This document shows positions 1 to 8,255 of a stretch of 37,578 bases of DNA, one piece after another. The position numbers and the translations under genes are program-made. The DNA is taken from NCBI GenBank assembly GCA_014656495.1, contig BNCN01000013.1:1-37578 (forward strand). Direction: 5' to 3'. Numbering within the stretch: position 1 is the first letter of the stretch; each line of letters starts with the position of its first letter. The notes beneath the pieces were generated by a model. It saw only the letters and a program-made list of their open reading frames with translations. It was not told where the DNA came from and made no database searches. The DNA comes from Comamonas sp. KCTC 72670 (lineage in GTDB: Bacteria; Myxococcota; Myxococcia; Myxococcales; Myxococcaceae).

Positions 1-2
1 TC

Positions 3-89
3 ATCGCGGAGGTGACCGCCCGCTCACGCCAGCAGCGCCGCGAGCGTGAACGGCGCAAGCGTGAGGCATCCCTCGGGAGCGGCGGCTAA
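3..89 (+). CDS. 3' end of an unknown gene (5' part outside window)
   Basis: An open frame enters from the left edge and stops at TAA 87-89. It encodes 28 residues, very rich in Arg and Glu and ending in SLGSGG. Codon use is high-GC like the genome. The same frame reopens directly after the stop and runs 23 more sense codons to TAA 159-161, ending in RGDYKQF, just before the immunity-like gene at 180. The product cannot be identified from this tip. Because MafI-type immunity genes normally follow a toxin gene, this could be the end of a polymorphic toxin, possibly shortened by a nonsense codon. That link is inference. Confidence 0.4.
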   Translation: MAEVTARSRQQRRERERRKREASLGSGG

Positions 90-179
90 ACCGGAAGCGG
101 ATGGTCCTACGCAGAGGCTGTTCGCGTGATTGAGGAAAGAGGGGATTACAAGCAATTTTAAGCCTCGGAAATATTGTCG

Positions 180-455
180 ATGACCAAGCCCAGTGCCTAC
201 GACGAAGCCAAAGGTCTTGTTGAGGATTTGAAGTCAAAAGGAGTGATGGGATCTAAATTCTTCGAGACGGTTGACGACTTGTTATCCGTCCACGAAACGA
301 CAGTCGCCATGGAGATTCTTTGCGATAATATCAATGGAGAGAGCATTCAGCTAGACGAGGAGTTGTACCTGCGCTTGCAGAGAATCTGTTCCGAATTGAG
401 ACTCGACAGTCATTACATGAGCGGCATTAGTTTGCCGCCGAGTCTCCAAACATAA
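180..455 (+). CDS. MafI-like immunity protein (small, probably alpha-helical)
   Basis: The 91-residue acidic protein has a MafI-like pattern: a helix with LVEDLKSKG, then a segment around AMEILCDNINGE, then IQLDEELYLRLQRICSELRLD. In that family small helical proteins neutralise the toxin encoded just upstream, in the cytoplasm. Start: ATG 180 with GGAA at 167-170 is preferred to an in-frame TTG at 174. The gene is clearly A+T-richer than its neighbours, with many A/T third positions (by eye about half G+C), which suggests recent acquisition. No complete toxin is visible; only the truncated frame ending at 89 (or 161) lies upstream. The family call rests on pattern memory, not a search. It could also be an unrelated small helical protein. 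Confidence 0.55.
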   Translation: MTKPSAYDEAKGLVEDLKSKGVMGSKFFETVDDLLSVHETTVAMEILCDNINGESIQLDEELYLRLQRICSELRLDSHYMSGISLPPSLQT

Positions 456-650
456 AGGCCGTCTCGCCCGAAATCTCCTTGCGCGTAGCGGAGGCCTTTG
501 GCCTTCAGGACCATGGCGCTCAGCGCTTGTGGCCAGCAGTTGAACGGGCCGGCACCAGCGCTCCTGATAGACGCGTTCAGTAGGGCGACAGTCGGCAACC
601 GGGCAGGGGACCTACAGGGTGCGCTGGGCGTACAGCCCCGTTAAACGACG

Positions 651-678
651 TTGACAGCCCCCCCTGGGCTGGCAGATT
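651..678 (+). promoter_or_regulatory. candidate promoter for the mrp operon
   Basis: A consensus -35 TTGACA (651-656) is followed after 16 bp by CAGATT (673-678), a weak -10. It lies 57 bp before the ATG at 735 in non-coding sequence and points toward mrp. The -35 is convincing; the -10 is only a half match. Confidence 0.35.
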
Positions 679-734
679 CCGCGCCCGCTGGCGGCTTACA
701 ACCGCCCGTTTTCCAAAAGGTTTCAGGTGTCCCG

Positions 735-1820
<1,086 letters not shown>

Positions 1821-1836
1821 CTATCGAGGAGACATC

Positions 1837-2349
1837 ATGGCCCCGGCCGGCAACGACGACTTCCCGCCCGACCCGCTGCTCGACGATGACGAGCCGCAGG
1901 GCCGCGGCAGTGGCACCAACGGGCCCGCGGGCTTCGTTCCCGAGTTCGTCCGCCGCATGGCCGTGGCTGGCCTGGGCGCCCTCTTCATGACCGAAGAGGG
2001 CATCCGCAACCTCGCCGGCCAGCTCAAGCTCCCCAAGGAAGCCCTCGGCTTCATCCTCGGCCAGGCTGAGAAGACCAAGGACGAGGTGACGCGCGCCGTC
2101 ACCGAGGAGCTCCGCCGCTTCCTCCAGTCCGAGAAGCTCCGCGACGAGTTCCTCAAGCTCATGTCCGGGATGACGGTGGAGATCAAGGCGCAGATCCGCC
2201 TCGTCCCCCAGGAGAAGGACGAGAAGCCCTCCGAGCCGGAAGCCCCCGCCGCCGAGCCCACCAAGCCCCGCCGGTCCGCCACGCCCAGCGTGGTCATCTC
2301 CGAACTCAACGCGAAGCGCCCCAGCGCCAAGCGCACCAAGAAGGAGTAA
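1837..2349 (+). CDS. unknown cytoplasmic protein with helical core
   Basis: I do not recognise this 170-residue protein. The N-terminus (about 1-30) is acidic and Gly/Pro-rich, probably disordered. Residues about 32-125 look helical, with a hydrophobic start (FVRRMAVAGLGALFM) and a charged, heptad-like stretch containing TEELRRFLQSEKLRDEF. The tail is Pro/Ala/Glu- and then Lys/Arg-rich, ending AKRTKKE. There is no signal peptide or clear membrane segment. The start ATG 1837 has GAGGAGA at 1826-1832. It sits 16 bp after mrp and 2 bp before the next gene, so the three are likely co-transcribed. The helix-plus-basic-tail shape faintly recalls phasin-like or nucleic-acid-associated proteins, but I have no motif to support either. 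Confidence 0.8.
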   Translation: MAPAGNDDFPPDPLLDDDEPQGRGSGTNGPAGFVPEFVRRMAVAGLGALFMTEEGIRNLAGQLKLPKEALGFILGQAEKTKDEVTRAVTEELRRFLQSEKLRDEFLKLMSGMTVEIKAQIRLVPQEKDEKPSEPEAPAAEPTKPRRSATPSVVISELNAKRPSAKRTKKE

Positions 2350-2351
2350 CG

Positions 2352-2783
2352 GTGGCGGATACGCCTCCTCCTTCCGAAGCCACGCCGCCCCCTCGCCCCC
2401 AGGAACGCAAGAGCGCGCTGGCGAAGCGGCTGCCGCTGCTCCTCCTCGTGGGCCTCGGCCTCTACCTCTGGCAGGTGACGGGCACGCCCGAGCGGGATGT
2501 CGCGTTCCAGCTCGCGGGGCCCGGCTGGGCCTCCGTGCGCGCCGTGGACCTGCAGATCTCCGACGCCGAGGGGAAGCTGCTCAAGCGCGAGGAGCGGTTC
2601 TTCCCGTCCGGGCCGCCGCCGGAGCTCGCGTACAAGGTAGACCTGCCCGAGGGCACCTGGGACGCGGAGCTCTTCGTGAAACGTGAGGGCAGCGACGCCC
2701 GTGTGCGACTGGAGACGCCGCTCGTCGTGGGCGAGGACCGCTTCATCGTCCGTGAGCTCCAGTTGCCCGCCGCAGTTCGTTGA
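2352..2783 (+). CDS. unknown single-pass membrane protein with extracytoplasmic beta domain
   Basis: A 143-residue protein from GTG 2352, two bases after the previous stop. Residues 1-25 are Pro-rich and end in a basic stretch (KSALAKR). A hydrophobic segment around 27-42 (LPLLLLVGLGLYLW) acts as a membrane anchor or uncleaved signal. The rest (about 50-140) alternates hydrophobic and polar residues like a small beta-sandwich, with phrases such as GTWDAELFVKREG. The positive-inside rule suggests that this domain faces the periplasm. No family recognised. It is the last gene of the mrp transcription unit by spacing. Confidence 0.78.
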   Translation: MADTPPPSEATPPPRPQERKSALAKRLPLLLLVGLGLYLWQVTGTPERDVAFQLAGPGWASVRAVDLQISDAEGKLLKREERFFPSGPPPELAYKVDLPEGTWDAELFVKREGSDARVRLETPLVVGEDRFIVRELQLPAAVR

Positions 2784-2808
2784 CCGACCTGGAGGCGTGG
2801 GCTAAGGC
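2780..2808 (+). promoter_or_regulatory. candidate promoter for the acyl-CoA gene run
   Basis: TTGACC (2780-2785), a 17 bp spacer and TAAGGC (2803-2808) lie in the 81 bp gap before the gene at 2865; the -35 overlaps the upstream stop codon. The -10 resembles the TAAGGG type known from vegetative myxobacterial promoters. Not tested. Confidence 0.42.
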
Positions 2809-2864
2809 CGCTCGCACGCCGTTCTTCACTTCATTTTTTCCGACCCAAGAGGTGCGTACACGCC

Positions 2865-3713
2865 ATGGCAACGGAACACATTGTCGTCGTCGGGGCAGGG
2901 CAGATGGGCGCGGGCATCGCGCAGGTGGCGCTGGTCGCCGGTCTCCGCGTCACCCTGGCGGATGTCTCCAAGGAAGGGCTCGCCAAGGGCGCTGACCGCA
3001 TCCGCGCCGGCCTGAAGAAGCTGGTGGAGAAGGGCAAGCTCGACGCCGCCAGGCAGCAGGCCGCCGAGGCCAACCTCGCCACCGTGACGAAGGTCACCGA
3101 GGCCAAGGACGTGGACTTCGCCGTCGAGGCCGTGACGGAGAGCGAGGGCCTCAAGCGCGGCATCTTCCTGGACCTGGACGAAATCGTGCGCCCGGGCGGC
3201 GTGCTCGCCACGAACACCTCGTCCATCCCCATCACCCGGATCGCCGCTTACACCAAGCGCCCCGAGTCCGTCATCGGCATGCACTTCATGAACCCGGTGC
3301 CGGTGATGCAGCTCGTGGAGCTCATCCGCGGCGCCGCCACCTCCGATGAGACGTACGCCACCACGCGCGCCCTGGCCGAGAAGATGGGCAAGACGACCGT
3401 GGTCTCCAAGGACTACCCGGGCTTCATCGTCAACCGCATCCTCATCCCGATGCTCAACGAAGCCTGCTTCGCCGTCATGGAGGGCCTGGGCTCCGTCGAG
3501 GACATCGACACCGCGATGAAGCTGGGCACCAACCAGCCCATGGGCCCGCTGCAGCTCGCTGACTTCATCGGCCTGGACACCGTGCTCTACATCGCCGAGG
3601 TGCTCCACAAGGGCCTGGGTGACTCCAAGTACCGCCCCAGCCCCCTGCTGCGCCAGTACGTGGAGGCGGGCTGGTACGGCAAGAAGAACGGCCGCGGCTT
3701 CTACAAGTACTAG
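2865..3713 (+). CDS. 3-hydroxybutyryl-CoA dehydrogenase (single-domain 3-hydroxyacyl-CoA dehydrogenase)
   Basis: This enzyme oxidises (S)-3-hydroxyacyl-CoA to 3-oxoacyl-CoA with NAD(P), the third step of beta-oxidation. At 282 residues it is the usual length of the monofunctional Hbd/PaaH type. The Rossmann glycines are at 10-17 (GAGQMGAG). The catalytic dyad is His140 (GMHFMNPVPVMQLVE) with Glu152, and Asn143 is present. The C-terminal dimerisation domain follows and ends GWYGKKNGRGFYKY. The start is ATG 2865 with AAGAGGTG just upstream. The next gene is an enoyl-CoA hydratase, so the two steps are encoded together. Chain-length preference cannot be read from sequence; the context suggests short chains. 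Confidence 0.95.
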   Translation: MATEHIVVVGAGQMGAGIAQVALVAGLRVTLADVSKEGLAKGADRIRAGLKKLVEKGKLDAARQQAAEANLATVTKVTEAKDVDFAVEAVTESEGLKRGIFLDLDEIVRPGGVLATNTSSIPITRIAAYTKRPESVIGMHFMNPVPVMQLVELIRGAATSDETYATTRALAEKMGKTTVVSKDYPGFIVNRILIPMLNEACFAVMEGLGSVEDIDTAMKLGTNQPMGPLQLADFIGLDTVLYIAEVLHKGLGDSKYRPSPLLRQYVEAGWYGKKNGRGFYKY

Positions 3714-3753
3714 CCCGCCACGCGGTGACCCACTTCCCCCAGGAGCCTCGAAC

Positions 3754-4530
3754 ATGGCCTACGAGAACATCCGGCTGGAGCAGGAGGGCGCCATCGCGAC
3801 CCTCTTCGTCGACCGCCCCAAGGCGCTCAACGCCCTCAACACCAAGACGCTGCAGGAGCTCGAGTCCGCGCTGAAGTCCCTGCCCGCGGACGTGCGCGTC
3901 CTCATCCTCACCGGCGGCGGCGAGAAGGCCTTCGTCGCCGGCGCTGACATCGCGGAGATGGCCGCGCTCACCGACGCGCAGGCCCAGGAGTTCGGCGCCC
4001 TGGGGCACCGGGTCATGGCCTCGCTGGAGGCGCTGCCCATCCCGACCATCGCGGCCGTGAATGGCTTCGCGCTCGGCGGCGGCTCCGAGCTGGCCCTGGC
4101 CTGCGACTTCATCTACGCGTCCGAGAAGGCCAAGCTCGGCCTGCCGGAAGTCGGCCTGGGTGTCATTCCGGGCTTCGGTGGAACGCAGCGCCTCACCCGC
4201 CTGGTGGGCCGCGCCCGCGCCAAGGAGCTCATCTTCACCGGTGAGCGCATCGACGCGGCCAAGGCCAAGGAGTACGGCATCGTGCTGGAGGTCCTCCCCG
4301 CGGACGGCCTGCTCGCGCACTGCCGCGCCGTGGCGGAGAAGATGCTCAAGAACAGCCCGCTGGCCATCTCCAAGGCCAAGCAGGTCATCGAGGCCGGCGC
4401 GGATCAGGACCTGCGCAAGGCGAACGAGATCGAGCGCCAGGCCTTCGGCGACCTGTTCGGCTCCGCGGATCAGCGCGAGGGCATGAAGGCCTTCCTCGAG
4501 AAGCGCCCCGCGACCTTCACCGGGAAGTAA
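3754..4530 (+). CDS. enoyl-CoA hydratase (crotonase family)
   Basis: It hydrates trans-2-enoyl-CoA to 3-hydroxyacyl-CoA, the substrate of the dehydrogenase encoded just upstream. The 258 residues match short-chain crotonases. The acyl-CoA loop AFVAGADI is at about 59-66, the oxyanion region GFALGGGSELAL at about 104-115, and the two catalytic glutamates are Glu112 and Glu132 (LPEVGLGVIPGFGGTQRL). The last residues (about 240-258) form the usual C-terminal helix. The start is ATG 3754 with AGGAG at 3741-3745. It is cytoplasmic and probably shares a transcript with the gene 40 bp upstream. Crotonase-fold enzymes vary in reaction; both Glu residues and the pathway neighbours favour a true hydratase. 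Confidence 0.94.
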   Translation: MAYENIRLEQEGAIATLFVDRPKALNALNTKTLQELESALKSLPADVRVLILTGGGEKAFVAGADIAEMAALTDAQAQEFGALGHRVMASLEALPIPTIAAVNGFALGGGSELALACDFIYASEKAKLGLPEVGLGVIPGFGGTQRLTRLVGRARAKELIFTGERIDAAKAKEYGIVLEVLPADGLLAHCRAVAEKMLKNSPLAISKAKQVIEAGADQDLRKANEIERQAFGDLFGSADQREGMKAFLEKRPATFTGK

Positions 4531-4534
4531 CGCG

Positions 4535-5164
4535 GTGAAGGGGCTCGCGGCCGGGGGACTGCTGACGTGTCTCCTGGCCGCATCGCCCGCCCGGGCCTCG
4601 GACGACGCCGAGGGCGCGGAGGGGCGGGCGCCCGTGCTGGTGTCCTGGAAGCGCTCGCTGTGCCTCTACACGGCCTGCTTCCTGGAGCCGCTCATCCCGG
4701 ACCTCCGCTACGAGTGGGGACCGGGCTCAAGCGAGCACTGGGTGCTGTCCTGGCCCATCCACCCGTGGGCGCTGCCGCCCTTGGACATCCCGGGGCCGAC
4801 GCTCGTGGTGTCCCCGTTCCTGGAGCCGCAGCTCCGGCTGCGGGGCGCGGCCTTCCGGATGCTCGCCGGGGCACGGGTGTATGCGTTTCCGGACGCCGCG
4901 CGCTTCGGAGTGTTGGCCGAAGGCGCCGGGTTGTGGGGACAGGACGGCTCGGGCGGCGTGGCGGGGCTCGGGGTGTCCTATGACTTGATCGAGCGGCACC
5001 GCGACACCGTGCCGTGGACCGTGTCCGTGGTGGTGCGGCGGGCCTGGACGGGGGAGGGGAACCGGCTGGACGTGAGCCTCGACGTCACGGTGCCCCTGAA
5101 TATGTTCGTGGGTTCTCCCGGGGAATCCCGGGTCTCGGACGGCCGGATCGTGTCACCCCGGTGA
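4535..5164 (+). CDS. exported protein of unknown function, possibly outer-membrane associated
   Basis: A 209-residue protein with a clear N-terminal signal peptide (hydrophobic GLLTCLLAAS, predicted cleavage after ARA near residue 22). The mature part has a few Cys and many Trp/Tyr and alternating segments (LVVSPFLEPQLRLRGAAF, RMLAGARVYAF, FGVLAEGAGLW, VSVVVRRAW, LDVSLDVTVPL) that look like beta-strands of a small barrel or sandwich. The start is GTG 4535, four bases after the hydratase stop, so translation may be coupled. No family recognised. Why an envelope protein sits inside a run of acyl-CoA genes is unclear. The minus-strand frames in this region look like shadows. Confidence 0.7.
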   Translation: MKGLAAGGLLTCLLAASPARASDDAEGAEGRAPVLVSWKRSLCLYTACFLEPLIPDLRYEWGPGSSEHWVLSWPIHPWALPPLDIPGPTLVVSPFLEPQLRLRGAAFRMLAGARVYAFPDAARFGVLAEGAGLWGQDGSGGVAGLGVSYDLIERHRDTVPWTVSVVVRRAWTGEGNRLDVSLDVTVPLNMFVGSPGESRVSDGRIVSPR

Positions 5165-5209
5165 ACCCTGGCGCGCCTTCCGTACCCGCGCCGCGTCTTC
5201 GCTGTTCCC

Positions 5210-5223
5210 GAGGGGTGCCCCTC
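5210..5223 (+). other. short hairpin just upstream of acyl-CoA dehydrogenase 1
   Basis: GAGGGGTGCCCCTC is a perfect inverted repeat (5 bp stem, 4 nt loop when folded) in the 75 bp gap, followed by the A/T run ATATTAT and the ribosome site GGAGG (5231-5235). It could be a weak terminator or an mRNA-end structure. It is too short to be sure. Confidence 0.3.
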
Positions 5224-5239
5224 ATATTATGGAGGTTCC

Positions 5240-6382
5240 ATGAACTTCGAGTTGACCGACATCCAGCGTGAAATCCAGCGGATGACCCGCGAGTTCGCGG
5301 CCAAGGAGCTGATCCCCAACGCCCGCAAGTGGGACGAGCACCACGCCTGGCCGACCGACGCGGTGAAGAAGCTCGCCGAGCTGTCCCTGCTGGGCGTGGC
5401 CGTTCCCGAGCAGCACGGCGGCGCCGGGCTCGACAACGTCTGTTACGCCATCGCCATGGAGGAGATCAGCCGCGGCTGTGCCTCCACCGGCGTCATCATG
5501 AGCGTGAACAACTCGCTCTACTGCGATCCGATCATGAAGTTCGGCACGGACGCGCAGAAGGAGCAGTTCCTGGCGCCGTTCGCCCGGGGCGAGAAGCTCG
5601 GCTGCTTCGGCCTGACGGAGCCCGAGGCCGGCAGCGACGCCGCCGCGCAGAAGACGGTCGCCGTGCGCAAGGGTGACGAGTACGTCATCAACGGCTCGAA
5701 GAACTGGATCACCAACGGCCCCAAGGCCGACGCCATCGTCCTGATGACGATGACCAACAAGGACGCGGGCCACAAGGGCATCACCGCGTTCATGGTCCCC
5801 ACGGACACCCCGGGGTTCATCCGCGCCGAGCCCGACAAGAAGATGGGCATCAGCGCCGCCTGGTCCTGCTCCATGTTCTTCGAGGACATGCGCGTGCCGG
5901 CCAAGTACATGCTCGGCAAGGAAGGCGAGGGCTTCAAGATCGCCATGAGCACGCTGGACGGCGGCCGCATCGGCATCGCGTCGCAGGCGCTGGGCATCGC
6001 GCGCGCGGCGTACGAGGAGGCGGTGCGCTACTCCGGTGAGCGCAAGTCCTTCGGCAAGCCCATCCGCGAGCACCAGGCCATCCAGTTCATGATCGCGGAC
6101 ATGGCCACGGAGATCGACGCGGCCCGGCTGCTCGTGTGGCGCGCGGCGCTCCAGAAGGACAAGGGCGTGCGCCACAGCGCGGAGAGCGCCATGGCCAAGC
6201 TGTACGCCAGCGAGATGGCCAGCCGCGTGGCGAACAAGGCCCTCCAGGTGCACGGCGGCATGGGCTACAGCAAGGAGATGGACGTGGAGCGCCACGTGCG
6301 CGACGCGCGCATCACCGAGATCTACGAAGGCACGAGCGAGATTCAGCGCATCGTCATCGCCGCCAACCTGCTGAGGGAGTAA
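5240..6382 (+). CDS. acyl-CoA dehydrogenase, short-chain (butyryl-CoA dehydrogenase type)
   Basis: A flavoenzyme of 380 residues, the normal ACAD length. It introduces the 2,3 double bond in acyl-CoA using FAD and passes electrons to ETF. The helical N-domain is residues 1-120. The FAD/substrate signature CFGLTEPEAGSDA is near 124-136 and WITNGP near 155-160. The C-terminal domain has RxxFGxxI-like FGKPIREHQAIQ and LQVHGGMGYSKE. The catalytic base is Glu363 in IYEGTSEIQR, the position used by short-chain and butyryl-CoA dehydrogenases. The start is ATG 5240 with GGAGG at 5231-5235. Together with the hydratase and 3-hydroxyacyl-CoA dehydrogenase upstream it forms a short-chain beta-oxidation set. 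The exact substrate (butyryl, isobutyryl, 2-methylbutyryl) cannot be fixed. Confidence 0.94.
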   Translation: MNFELTDIQREIQRMTREFAAKELIPNARKWDEHHAWPTDAVKKLAELSLLGVAVPEQHGGAGLDNVCYAIAMEEISRGCASTGVIMSVNNSLYCDPIMKFGTDAQKEQFLAPFARGEKLGCFGLTEPEAGSDAAAQKTVAVRKGDEYVINGSKNWITNGPKADAIVLMTMTNKDAGHKGITAFMVPTDTPGFIRAEPDKKMGISAAWSCSMFFEDMRVPAKYMLGKEGEGFKIAMSTLDGGRIGIASQALGIARAAYEEAVRYSGERKSFGKPIREHQAIQFMIADMATEIDAARLLVWRAALQKDKGVRHSAESAMAKLYASEMASRVANKALQVHGGMGYSKEMDVERHVRDARITEIYEGTSEIQRIVIAANLLRE

Positions 6383-6387
6383 CCGTC

Positions 6388-6837
6388 ATGACGCGAGCGC
6401 TTCTGTCCGCAGTCGTCCTGGCCTCGGCGGTGGCGCTCGCGCAGGGCGCCCCGTCCAAGGCGCCCTCGAGCGGCAAGCCCGCACCGACGAAGCCGGCCCC
6501 CGCCAAGCGCGACGGGCCGGACGTCGAGCGGCTGCCCTTCACCCCGGACTCCATCCGGCAGGTCGTCCAGCACCATCAGCGCCGCATCCAGGAGTGCTAC
6601 GAAGACCACATGGCGGAGAAGGACCGCACGGTGCAGGGCAAGCTGATGACGACCTTCACCATCGACCCCAACGGGCTGGTGAAGGACGCCCGCGTGGTGA
6701 AGAAGGCCAGCACGCTCAAGGACCCCAGCCTCCATGACTGCGTGCAGGCCGTCCTGTCGTCCATGACCTTCCCCAAGCCTCCGGATGGCGCGGACCACCC
6801 CATCGAGTATCCGTTCAACCTGAAGGCCATCGAGTAG
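6388..6837 (+). CDS. secreted/periplasmic protein with AgmX/PglI-type (TonB-like) C-terminal domain
   Basis: A 149-residue protein with a signal peptide (LLSAVVLASAVALAQG, cleavage near 20), a Pro/Ala/Lys-rich linker (about 21-48) and a C-terminal domain (about 55-149). The domain has the AgmX/PglI pattern: a helix ending QECYED, then VQGKLMTTFTIDPNG, a strand VKDARVV, a second Cys in LHDCVQAVL, and the final FPKPP...YPFNL. The two Cys could form a disulfide. In myxobacteria such domains end several motility and envelope proteins; here the domain stands almost alone. It starts 5 bp after the dehydrogenase stop and ends 10 bp before the next dehydrogenase, so it is embedded in that transcript. 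Its role is unknown; a link to acyl-CoA metabolism is not evident. Confidence 0.8.
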   Translation: MTRALLSAVVLASAVALAQGAPSKAPSSGKPAPTKPAPAKRDGPDVERLPFTPDSIRQVVQHHQRRIQECYEDHMAEKDRTVQGKLMTTFTIDPNGLVKDARVVKKASTLKDPSLHDCVQAVLSSMTFPKPPDGADHPIEYPFNLKAIE

Positions 6838-6847
6838 GACAGCCGCC

Positions 6848-7993
6848 GTGAACTTCGAGCTCACCGAGACGCAGACCCTCATCCGTGACACCGCCCGCAA
6901 GTTCGCTCGGGAGCGCGTGGCCCCCCTGGCCCGGGCGCTGGACCGCGAGGAGCGCTTCCCCACAGACCTCTTCAAGGAGCTGGGCGAGCTGGGCCTGCTC
7001 GGCGTGAACCTGCCGGCCCGCTACGGCGGCTCGGAGGCCGGCGCGGTCTCCTACGCCCTGGCGATGATGGAGATGGCGGCCGCGGACGCCTCCACCTCCG
7101 TGGCCATGGCCGTCACCAACATGTGCGGCGAGCTCATCAACGCGTTCGGCACCGACGCGCAGCGCGAGAAGTACGTCACGCGCCTGGCGTCCGGTGAGGC
7201 CATCGCGGGCTCCTTCGCGCTGTCCGAGCCCCACGCGGGCTCCGACCCGGGCGCGCTGCGCACCACCGCGGTGCGGCGCGGCGACACGTGGGTCCTCAAC
7301 GGCAGCAAGCAGTGGATCACCTCCGGCGCGCACGCCGGGGTGCTGGTGGTGTGGGCCCGCACGTCCGGGGCGGGCAACAAGGGCCTGTCGTGCTTCATCG
7401 TCGAGGGCGGGACGAAGGGGCTCATCGTCGGTAAGCACGAGGACAAGATGGGCCTGCGCTCCTCCAACACGGTGGGGCTCACCTTCGAGGACTGCGAAAT
7501 CCCGGCGGAGAACCTGCTGGGCGCCGAAGGGCAGGGCTTCCGGCTGGCCATGGTCGCGCTGGACGGCGGGCGCATCGGCATCGCGGCGCAGGCCTGCGGC
7601 GTGGGCCGGGCGGCGCTCGATGCGTCGGTGGCCTACGTGAAGGACCGCAAGGCGTTTGGCCAGGCGATTGGCGAGTTCCAGGGTCCGCGCTTCATGCTCG
7701 CGGACATGAAGACGCAGCTGGACGCGGCGGAGCTGCTGACGCTGCGCGCGGCGGTGATGAAGGAGCAGGGCCAGCCGTTCTCCCGGGAGGCCTCCATGGC
7801 GAAGCTGTTCGCCAGCGAGATGAGCAACCGCGTGGCGGACAAAGGCGTACAGCTCCACGGCGGCTACGGGTACATCGACGAGTTCCCCGTGGAGCGGTAC
7901 TTCCGCGATGCCCGCGTGCAGACCATCTATGAGGGCACCAGCGAGGTGCAGCGGCTGGTGATCGCCCGGGAGAGCTTCAAGCTGCTGGGGTGA
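6848..7993 (+). CDS. acyl-CoA dehydrogenase, second paralogue
   Basis: A 381-residue ACAD with the same plan as the gene at 5240, reading FELTETQ near the start. The FAD/substrate motif SFALSEPHAGSDPGA is near 122-136, WITSGAH near 156-162, LQLHGG-type QLHGGYGYIDE follows, and catalytic Glu362 is in IYEGTSEVQR. The start is GTG 6848. It diverges clearly from the first paralogue, so the two probably handle different short or branched acyl-CoAs (for example butyryl versus isovaleryl/2-methylbutyryl). Branched-chain acyl-CoA supply matters in myxobacteria, whose membranes are rich in iso fatty acids; applying that here is inference. It is the last gene before the 390 bp gap ahead of rpsA. Confidence 0.94.
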   Translation: MNFELTETQTLIRDTARKFARERVAPLARALDREERFPTDLFKELGELGLLGVNLPARYGGSEAGAVSYALAMMEMAAADASTSVAMAVTNMCGELINAFGTDAQREKYVTRLASGEAIAGSFALSEPHAGSDPGALRTTAVRRGDTWVLNGSKQWITSGAHAGVLVVWARTSGAGNKGLSCFIVEGGTKGLIVGKHEDKMGLRSSNTVGLTFEDCEIPAENLLGAEGQGFRLAMVALDGGRIGIAAQACGVGRAALDASVAYVKDRKAFGQAIGEFQGPRFMLADMKTQLDAAELLTLRAAVMKEQGQPFSREASMAKLFASEMSNRVADKGVQLHGGYGYIDEFPVERYFRDARVQTIYEGTSEVQRLVIARESFKLLG

Positions 7994-8225
7994 GCCTGGA
8001 ATCACAGGGGCTTGGCCGCCTGTTCGTGCTCCTGGCAGGGGCGCGGCGCTCCAGGTCGGGAGGGCTGCGCGGCAGGGCAGGCGTTCTTAACTACGTGCCA
8101 GGATCCGAAGGGCGGCTAGGTTTCGAGGCCCGCCCACCTGGATTCCAGCCGGGCGGACGACGAACCGGACCATTGACTTTTCCGGGGTAGGACATCCACC
8201 CAACAGCACAGGGGCTCGAGCTCGC
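7994..8225. other. non-coding upstream part of the gap before rpsA
   Basis: No credible gene: the open frames here have no ribosome site and unconvincing composition. It holds GGGCGG...CCGCCC (about 8108-8130), a loose dyad that might terminate the preceding operon, and a TTGACT (8173-8178) with no suitable -10. Nothing else recognised. Confidence 0.5.
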
Positions 8226-8255
8226 TTGACTCCCGGAATCACCGGTGTCTAGGGT
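8226..8255 (+). promoter_or_regulatory. candidate vegetative promoter for rpsA
   Basis: TTGACT (8226-8231), an 18 bp spacer and TAGGGT (8250-8255). Transcription would start near 8262 and give an untranslated leader of about 120 nt before the ATG at 8384. A long leader is plausible for S1, which represses its own translation in other bacteria. The -10 has the G-rich form seen in myxobacterial promoters. Confidence 0.45.

Noticed and set aside
413..598. 61-codon minus-strand frame after the immunity gene
   Set aside because: Overlaps the immunity gene 3' end, lacks a ribosome site and resembles no family; a transposase remnant was considered, but no inverted repeats or catalytic motif were seen.
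2826..3755. Long minus-strand open frame opposite the 3-hydroxyacyl-CoA dehydrogenase
   Set aside because: It is the mirror of a well-supported gene; composition (Ala/Gly/Arg/Asp/His-rich) and lack of motifs or ribosome site are typical of antisense frames in high-GC DNA. The same applies to the long minus-strand frames over 723-1595, 5222-6295, 8366-9868, 12971-14983 and 23380-25830.
8173..8178. TTGACT as a second rpsA promoter
   Set aside because: No -10-like hexamer at 15-19 bp downstream; the site at 8226 fits better.
7990..8190. Small plus-strand frame overlapping the end of the second acyl-CoA dehydrogenase
   Set aside because: No ribosome site beyond the overlap, Arg/Gly-rich composition and no family pattern.
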